63,270 nucleotides of DNA from BD2-11 clade cluster bacterium bin43 (GTDB lineage Bacteria; Gemmatimonadota; Gemmatimonadetes; Longimicrobiales; Gaopeijiaceae). Below the pieces are notes generated by a model. The model saw only the letters and a program-made list of their open reading frames with translations. It was not told the DNA's origin and did no database searches. Made by a program: the position numbers and the translations under genes. The DNA is taken from NCBI GenBank assembly GCA_002238605.1, contig MPMR01000024.1:1-63270 (forward strand), written 5' to 3'. Below, one piece after another: positions 58,441 to 63,270 of this stretch; within the stretch, counting starts at the first letter, position 1, and each line of letters opens with the position of its first letter.

Positions 58441-59831
58441 CCCGCGGCTTCTGGACCGACACGGCGCCCGGGCAGGGCAGGCATCCTGCCCTCGTGGCCC
58501 TCCCGCTGTTCCTCGGGGTTGCATGGGGGACGCCCCTCACCGCCCAGAATGCGGAGGATGTTGCGGCCAACCCGAACGGCGCCGGCTCCGTGCACGACGA
58601 CGTGCCGACCTACGCACGCGATGTCGCGCCCATAATCCAGCGCTCCTGCCAGCAGTGCCACCGGCCGGACGGCATCGGCCCCATGCCGCTCCTCACCTAC
58701 GAGCAGACGGTGCCCTTCGCGCCGCTCATCCGCTACCGGGTCCAACAGCGCATCATGCCGCCCTGGCACCTCGACAAGACGGTGGGTATCCAGGAGTACG
58801 AGAACGACATCTCCCTCAGCGACGACGAGATCGCCACCATCGTGCAATGGGCCGACGCCGGCGCGCCCGAGGGCGACCTTGCCGACATGCCGGCGCCCAT
58901 CGACTTCCCACCCGCGTACGAGTGGGAGCTCGAGGCAGAGCTGGGCCCACCCGACTTCGTGGTGCGCTCCGAGCCCTTCACGGTCGTCGCCAACGGCCAG
59001 GACCAGTGGTGGGACCACACGATCGACTTCGAGGGGCTCCCGGAGCGCCGCTGGATCCGGGCGGCGGAGTTCAAGCCCTCATATCCGCTGGGCGTCAAGG
59101 TCGTGCACCACGGGCACGTACGCTTCGTGCAGGACGGCTACCGAATGGAGCTGGTCGGCATGGGCGTCGGCAAGCGCTGGGACAAGCTGCCCGACGGCGT
59201 GGGCAAGCTCCTGCTTCCCGGACCCGCGCAGATCTCCTGGGGGCTCCACTATTTCCCCATCGGCACCCCTGTGCCGGATGACGTGGTCGAGGCCGGCGTC
59301 TGGCTCTATCCGCCGGGCTACGAGCCCGAACTGTCATCCTCGGGGGAGCAGCGGCACCTCATCGACGGCACCTTCAGGACCGGCCTGCGCGCCCGCGACC
59401 TGATCATCCCGCCGCACGGCTACCTCACCCTGGAGCACGCCTACGTGCTCGACCAGCCGGCGCTCCTTCAGAGTTTCCGGCCCCACATGCACATGCGGGG
59501 CACCGCGATGTCCATGGAGGCCATCTATCCCGATGGTCGCCGCGAGATGCTCAGCCGGGTGGACCAGTACAACCACAACTGGCAGATCGCCTACATCTAC
59601 GAAGACGATGTGCAGCCGCTGCTGCCCAGAGGCACCGTGCTCCTCTTCCACTCGCAGTTCGACAATACCGCCAACAATCCCATCAATCCCGATCCGGACC
59701 AGTGGGTGCTGTTCGGCGCCCGCGGCGTGGACGAGATGTCGCACGCCTGGGTGGGGATCACGTATCTGAGCGACGACGACTACCAGCGGTTGCTGCAGGA
59801 GCGCACGAGGCTCGCGTCCGACGAGCCGTGA
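58437..59831 (+). CDS. cytochrome c / copper type II monooxygenase-like protein
   Basis: Exported 464-aa protein. The heme motif is SCQQCHRPDGIGPMP (Cys71, Cys74, His75) with a Met ligand candidate in QRIMPPWH. The C-terminal two-thirds resemble the double beta-sandwich of ascorbate-dependent copper monooxygenases, with candidate copper histidines in KVVHHGHVRF, WGLHYFPIGT and FRPHMHMRGTAMS. It overlaps the previous gene by four bases. It may hydroxylate a substrate, with electrons delivered through its own heme and the quinohemoprotein. Confidence 0.8.
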   Translation: MTRGFWTDTAPGQGRHPALVALPLFLGVAWGTPLTAQNAEDVAANPNGAGSVHDDVPTYARDVAPIIQRSCQQCHRPDGIGPMPLLTYEQTVPFAPLIRYRVQQRIMPPWHLDKTVGIQEYENDISLSDDEIATIVQWADAGAPEGDLADMPAPIDFPPAYEWELEAELGPPDFVVRSEPFTVVANGQDQWWDHTIDFEGLPERRWIRAAEFKPSYPLGVKVVHHGHVRFVQDGYRMELVGMGVGKRWDKLPDGVGKLLLPGPAQISWGLHYFPIGTPVPDDVVEAGVWLYPPGYEPELSSSGEQRHLIDGTFRTGLRARDLIIPPHGYLTLEHAYVLDQPALLQSFRPHMHMRGTAMSMEAIYPDGRREMLSRVDQYNHNWQIAYIYEDDVQPLLPRGTVLLFHSQFDNTANNPINPDPDQWVLFGARGVDEMSHAWVGITYLSDDDYQRLLQERTRLASDEP

Positions 59832-59854
59832 GGGGGGCTGGGGGCTTCGGAGCT

Positions 59855-59898
59855 GTCCCCGCGTTCCGCGCGGCGAGAGACGGGGACGCGGCCGTCCC
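59855..59898 (+). terminator. GC-rich hairpins after the redox operon
   Basis: GTCCCCG (59855-59861) can pair with CGGGGAC (59881-59887), or GGGACG (59883-59888) with CGTCCC (59893-59898) around a 4-base loop; the two are mutually exclusive. No T run follows, so any terminator role is uncertain. Confidence 0.3.
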
Positions 59899-60040
59899 GA
59901 ATTCACATGGCGGAGTCCCATTCTGCCATACGAGCATGAGAGAGAGATCGACGGGCAAACCCTAAGCTTGCGAGTAAGTGAGCCACGGGAGAGACAGCCG
60001 CGACCGAACCGAAGCCGGAGTTTCTAGTGGTAGAATCATC

Positions 60041-60394
60041 ATGAGGTGGCGCCGGAAGCAGGCGCGTCCGAAGAACAGGCACCCCCAGCAGTCCCTCGAC
60101 ATCGAGGAGAAGGTTCGCTTCTGGGAAGAACAGGACCGAATCAACAAAGTCCTCATCCCCAGGGTCATCCGCCAACACGAGGTGCTCAAGAAACTCAACA
60201 AGGAGCACAAGAACCTGCCGGAGCTCTTCAGCCGTCAGCTCGCATTGGAGGAACAGTTCCGGCGATTCGAAAAAGAACGTAAGAACCTCGAACTAGTCCG
60301 GCACCATGCTCGCCGTGACCGACTACTCCGGTGGTCTGTGATCGGCGCCTTCGTCGTGTCACTGACGGCCATCATCGTGGCTCTGTGGGCGTAG
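60041..60394 (+). CDS. small coiled-coil protein with C-terminal membrane anchor
   Basis: A 117-aa protein. Residues about 15-90 are highly charged and helical (IEEKVRFWEEQDRINKVLI, FRRFEKERKNLELVRHHA); residues about 96-115 form one membrane segment (SVIGAFVVSLTAIIVALW) at the very C-terminus, i.e. a tail anchor. The start at 60041 is plausible but the ribosome-binding site is weak. I know no family. It lies just ahead of the PD-(D/E)XK-like gene and less G+C-rich sequence, and may be its membrane partner. Confidence 0.65.
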   Translation: MRWRRKQARPKNRHPQQSLDIEEKVRFWEEQDRINKVLIPRVIRQHEVLKKLNKEHKNLPELFSRQLALEEQFRRFEKERKNLELVRHHARRDRLLRWSVIGAFVVSLTAIIVALWA

Positions 60395-60410
60395 GGAAGG
60401 AGCAGGAGGA

Positions 60411-61557
60411 ATGGGCATGAAATCCCTTAGCCTGATCCCAGCTCTCAGGAAGCTGCCGGGCGACCAGAGGCGCAGTACGTCGGGCGGAGGAGGCGGAGGC
60501 CGGGGTCCCACCAGCTCCTTCCGGGAGACGATTGAGGACCTCCGGGACTGGCGAGCCCGCGCTCGCGGCCGGAGAAGCCGTGGCGGCAGCTTCCTTCGCG
60601 TTGTGGGGCATCTGGGACCAGATCAATGTGCCCGACACGCTGAAGCAAGCGTATGAGGCCCAATACCCGGGGTTGGCCGCCGAGGACTCCCTGCACGAGC
60701 ACTGGCAGGAAGTGCAAGCCGACGGACCGGACGCGGCCAAGGGATTTATCAGCGGATTGAAGGGCAAGCTGGCGGAAATCGAGGCCGCCAAGATGCTTGA
60801 GCAACAAGGCTACAGCGACGTCAACATCGCTCCCGATCCGGTTCAAGAAACCTGGGACATCACGGCGGTGAACGAAGCCGGAGAACGAGTTCACTTCCAA
60901 GTCAAGACGGGAACGGAGGGATATGCTGCCGAGGTCGCGTCCGACATGGCGGAGGTCGAGAATGTCGAATTCCTGGTCAGCTCGGAAATAGCCGCCAAGA
61001 TCATCGAGGACGATCCCGGCTATGCGGATCGGATGACCGATATCGGCCCGGATTACGAGTTGGTCGTTGACCTCCAGGATGGGCTTGAGACGCTCGCGGA
61101 CAACCGAGGGTTCGATATCCCGGACTCCGTCGGCGAGGCGCTTCCGTACGTAGGAGGAGCTATCGTTGCAGGCCGCCTGACTCACACAGCCTTGAAGAGT
61201 GAAGGCGAGTTCAAGGACGCTGACCGGACCACGAAAAACAAGATCCATGTCGTTCGAACCCTGACGATGATGTCTCGCTTCGTCATCACCACCGTCCTAA
61301 CATCGGCTGGTGCCGCTGTGGGATCCACACTTGGGATTGGTGGCGCTATCGTGGGCGGGCTGGTCGGCTTGATCGTGAGCCTGCGCTTGAACAAGACGTT
61401 GCGGCCTCGCTTGCTTGATCGGGCGTTGAACATTACCCAACTAACTCGCGACGACCTGTTCTACTACAAGAACAAGCGACGGATCGATCAGGCCGGACTG
61501 GTGTTTCGCGAGCGCGCGGATAAACTGTGCGAAGGCCGGAGGCGGCGCATGGTATGA
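60411..61557 (+). CDS. PD-(D/E)XK-like protein with glycine-rich membrane segment, start frame interrupted
   Basis: From the TTG at 60532 a 341-aa product is readable. Residues about 79-126 resemble a restriction-endonuclease fold: a helix with Glu82/Glu84, Trp-Asp-Ile (Asp109) and Q-V-K (123-125, QxK in place of ExK). Residues about 249-284 form a Gly/Ala/Val-rich membrane hairpin. A strong AGGAGG lies upstream of ATGs at 60411 and 60417, opening a different frame (MKSLSLIPALRKLPGDQ, Gly6 linker, SSFRETIEDLRDW) that runs into this one if a base is removed near 60540-60570. Either the gene is frameshifted or the short upstream frame is a leader peptide. A membrane-linked nuclease effector is one possibility. 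Confidence 0.6.
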
Positions 61558-61683
61558 CGGCAACCGCCGGTCTTTCCTCTTGAAGCAAGGCGCCCTGCGC
61601 CGCATGTCGCGCCCGCGGCACGGTCGTTATGCGGGCACCCGTCCATCCTCGGATGTGCCCGCGGAACCTGAGACGGGAGGCAA

Positions 61684-62529
61684 ATGTTGGTACCGTTCCT
61701 TCAGTCCGATCCAGAGAAAACGAGCGCGAGGTTCCGACGGCTTCGCGAGTACGTGCGCCAGAATCTGCTCGTCGATGGCCAGTTCATATGCAAGCACTAC
61801 CGCGAATGCCTCGTCAGCAGCCCCAATCGGGCTGCATTCTACGAGGGGCAGATGAGCCATGTGGGCAAACACTACGACCTGACCGTGGTCGGGCAAGACC
61901 TTCGCATCGTCGTCGTTGGCCAGGAATACGGTTCTCGGCATAGGCGCGTCACTCTCGAGGAGCGAACGGCGATGGGCGACCGTTCAAGAGGGTTCAAAGG
62001 CCGGAACCCGCACATGAAGGGAACGACTTCGCTTCTCCGTCTCATGCTCGGGCGGCCCGCCGGGAGCGATAGGGAGGGAGAGCTGTTGCACTTCCCGCAT
62101 CCCCAGCCCGTGGGCCATATCTTCGATTGCTACGCCTTGGTCAACTTCCTACTTTGCTCGGCTCTCAAGCTGCCGCGAGCCAACGACAGGTCGGACAAGG
62201 GCTCTTCGAGCCCAACCATGCGGCGGAATTGTACTGAGCATTTTCGGGCAACCCTCGATATTCTTGAGCCGACCGTGATCGTCGCTCAAGGCCAAGCTGT
62301 CCGATCATGGATCGAACGCCCACTCGGACTGGGAAGGAAGGCTCCTGCCCGATACGATGGTCCGGTGACTCCCGAAGCCACTCGCATTGCCGGCAAACGA
62401 GTGGAACTGCTTACGTTCAACCATCCGTCTGCGCCCGGCCACTCGGGGTGGTGGGGAAGATCACCGGATGCGAAATACTTGAAGAAGGTGGTCGAGCCGA
62501 CGATCAGAAGTTGGCGTGGCCGTCTGTGA
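61684..62529 (+). CDS. distant uracil-DNA-glycosylase-superfamily protein
   Basis: A 281-aa soluble protein. VVVGQEYG (76-83) matches the position and form of UDG motif 1 (GQDPY-type), and LTFNHPSAPGHSGWWG (243-258) matches motif 2 (HPS). The spacing of about 165 residues fits the superfamily. Cysteines 36, 42, 149, 158 and 183 could hold an Fe-S cluster as in some UDG families, but this is a guess. GGGAGG five bases upstream fixes the ATG. The acidic residue expected right after Gly-Gln is Glu. It could be a repair enzyme or a defence protein acting on modified DNA. Confidence 0.6.
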   Translation: MLVPFLQSDPEKTSARFRRLREYVRQNLLVDGQFICKHYRECLVSSPNRAAFYEGQMSHVGKHYDLTVVGQDLRIVVVGQEYGSRHRRVTLEERTAMGDRSRGFKGRNPHMKGTTSLLRLMLGRPAGSDREGELLHFPHPQPVGHIFDCYALVNFLLCSALKLPRANDRSDKGSSSPTMRRNCTEHFRATLDILEPTVIVAQGQAVRSWIERPLGLGRKAPARYDGPVTPEATRIAGKRVELLTFNHPSAPGHSGWWGRSPDAKYLKKVVEPTIRSWRGRL

Positions 62530-63010
62530 GACCGTCTGCCAGCGTCCGCCAAGGATAGCCCTGCGCCCCGCCGCCCCACTCTTCCGCTAACCTCTCATGC
62601 AGTCCCAGTGTATTCCGTTCGAGAAAAGGGATACCAATGATGATAACAACATAGTCAGTATCACCACAACATACTGTAACATAGTAAGTTACAGCGATTG
62701 CCGCGTCGGACGATTCCGTATCACTGTAGGCAGCGGCTTGGGAGGTGTTGACCGGGGAGGACCCTGCAAGGCGGAACGGTCCGGGCACTGGTGCGAAGCC
62801 AGCCGGGACGGCGTCTGTGTCGAAAACGCCGGCGAGGAATCCGCCGCCGGTGTTGACCAGGAGCCACGCTTCACGGTGCGCGTCGTCCCCGATGTACGGG
62901 CTCAACGTGCCGGGCGCGGCGCTCGCGGAGACATGCGCCGCAATCTGGTAGTAGCCCTTATCGATGCTGCTGATCGAGACGGTGCGGCTCCAGCTGTCGC
63001 CCGCGCTCAT
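62504..63010 (-). pseudogene. remnant of a secreted beta-rich protein gene
   Basis: An open minus-strand frame whose product (SRTVSISSIDKGYYQIAAHV, SPYIGDDAHREAWLLVNTGGG, AGFAPVPGPFRLAG) looks like part of an exported beta-sandwich protein with no signal peptide at the available start. It runs on past 63010 toward the insertion element and its end overlaps the UDG-like gene by 26 bases. Codons at about 62630-62696 are AT-rich unlike the rest. I read it as a truncated remnant; it could also be a spurious frame. Confidence 0.35.
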
Positions 63011-63205
63011 GGCTGGCAACTGCCATCTGGCGACAACAGGAAACTTCTGGCATTGCGGGTGGCTTTCTAGTGGGTCGCGTAGCGCCAGCCTCCCCACACC
63101 CTCATCCGCAGCACTTCGTCTTCTTGGTTACGGTAACGCGGGTCGATTGGAGTTGCCCCGTTATGACGGACACCTTTCCATTGGGTCGAACCAAGGAGGT
63201 GAGCC
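62530..63205. other. low-coding region between the UDG-like gene and the IS3-type element
   Basis: No intact gene is seen apart from the minus-strand remnant listed separately. The sequence at 62625-62700 is markedly AT-rich and contains CTGTAAC (62674-62680) and GTTACAG (62688-62694), a perfect 7-bp hairpin with loop ATAGTAA. The insertion-sequence end probably lies near 63164. Confidence 0.45.
63196..63205 (+). promoter_or_regulatory. near-ideal ribosome-binding site of the transposase gene
   Basis: AAGGAGGTGA at 63194-63203 is a full-length complement to the 16S rRNA anti-Shine-Dalgarno tail, unmatched elsewhere in the window, and sits two to three bases from the ATG at 63206. Confidence 0.7.
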
Positions 63206-63270
63206 ATGGCGGGAAGAAGGCGAGGGCGATATCCGCCCGAGTACAAGGAGCGTATCGTCGAGCTGGTGAG
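63206..63270 (+). CDS. IS3-family transposase OrfA, partial
   Basis: Only the first 21 residues are in the window: MAGRRRGRYPPEYKERIVEL and one more. The basic start followed by YPPEYKERIVEL is typical of the helix-turn-helix OrfA (IS911/IS3 type) that recognises the element ends. The catalytic OrfB would lie beyond the right edge. Confidence 0.7.
   Translation, partial: MAGRRRGRYPPEYKERIVELV

Larger units (their letters stand above)
63164..63270 (+). mobile_element. left end of an IS3-type insertion sequence (cut by window edge)
   Basis: A terminal TGACGGACACCTTT-like start near 63164 stands about 40 bases before a transposase-type reading frame, the layout of IS3-family left ends. The exact terminal repeat cannot be confirmed without the right end. 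Confidence 0.5.

Noticed and set aside
62597-63070. Plus-strand frame of 157 residues downstream of the UDG-like gene
   Set aside because: No ribosome-binding site and a low-complexity Arg/Gly-rich product; the minus-strand frame here makes a more protein-like sequence.
60041-63270. Prophage or integrative element
   Set aside because: No integrase, structural phage gene, attachment repeat or tRNA junction is visible; only an IS3-type end supports mobility.

Overview
The window is G+C-rich and densely packed. It reads as chromosome from an aerobic, secretion-rich Gram-negative bacterium, most likely a member of Gemmatimonadota. That placement is inferred from gene style: many exported 6-bladed beta-propeller proteins, PQQ/cytochrome c dehydrogenases, a Minf_1886-type protein, BioY, MutS2 and leucine dehydrogenase. 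No rRNA is present to confirm it. One tRNA is seen (anticodon CAT). There is no CRISPR array and no prophage. An IS3-type insertion sequence begins at the right edge.

Positions 1-24.7 kb are a housekeeping block, almost all on the + strand, with many 1-4 nt stop/start overlaps. The order is mutS2 and dnaG (both with an interrupted frame), a zinc-ribbon coiled-coil protein, recJ, rsmD and coaD. Next comes a three-gene partner-switch cassette (STAS antagonist, HATPase kinase, GAF-SpoIIE phosphatase), then rsmA and a DEDDh exonuclease. A carbon/amino-acid catabolism group follows (thiolase, bioY, 3-hydroxyacyl-CoA dehydrogenase, acyl-CoA dehydrogenase, leucine dehydrogenase, glyA). The block ends with small conserved proteins, nnr, thiL, plsC, eno and an ftsB-like gene.

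Positions 24.8-32.5 kb carry a slipin, the CAT tRNA, a hypothetical gene, a GDPD, and the tilS-hpt-ftsH-cdaA run. The tilS product modifies tRNA-Ile(CAT), and the nearby tRNA could be that species.

Positions 32.5-59.8 kb are dominated by exported enzymes. They include a sorbosone-dehydrogenase-like propeller, cyclophilin, an exported hydantoinase-like amidohydrolase, a gamma-glutamyltransferase, an amidase lipoprotein, an NHL propeller and five 6-bladed propeller paralogs (three in direct tandem). Also here are a CapA-like protein, an Xre/MbcA-RES toxin-antitoxin pair, a serine hydrolase, and an operon for a cytochrome c-PQQ dehydrogenase, a secreted unknown and a cytochrome c/copper-monooxygenase-like protein. 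The picture is extracellular scavenging of peptides, amides and alcohols, with several lineage-specific duplications.

Positions 59.9-63.3 kb look like an accessory island. It has a small coiled-coil tail-anchored protein, a PD-(D/E)XK-like protein with a glycine-rich membrane segment, a distant uracil-DNA-glycosylase-like protein, a remnant of a secreted protein gene, and the start of the IS3-type element. This is the most likely place for an undescribed system.

The main oddities are: a 35-bp near-repeat at 50-bp period that coincides with the dnaG frame change; a frame change in mutS2 at a GC-palindromic tract; and short AT-rich hairpin-bearing patches. One of those patches lies inside the conserved coding sequence of the PQQ dehydrogenase.
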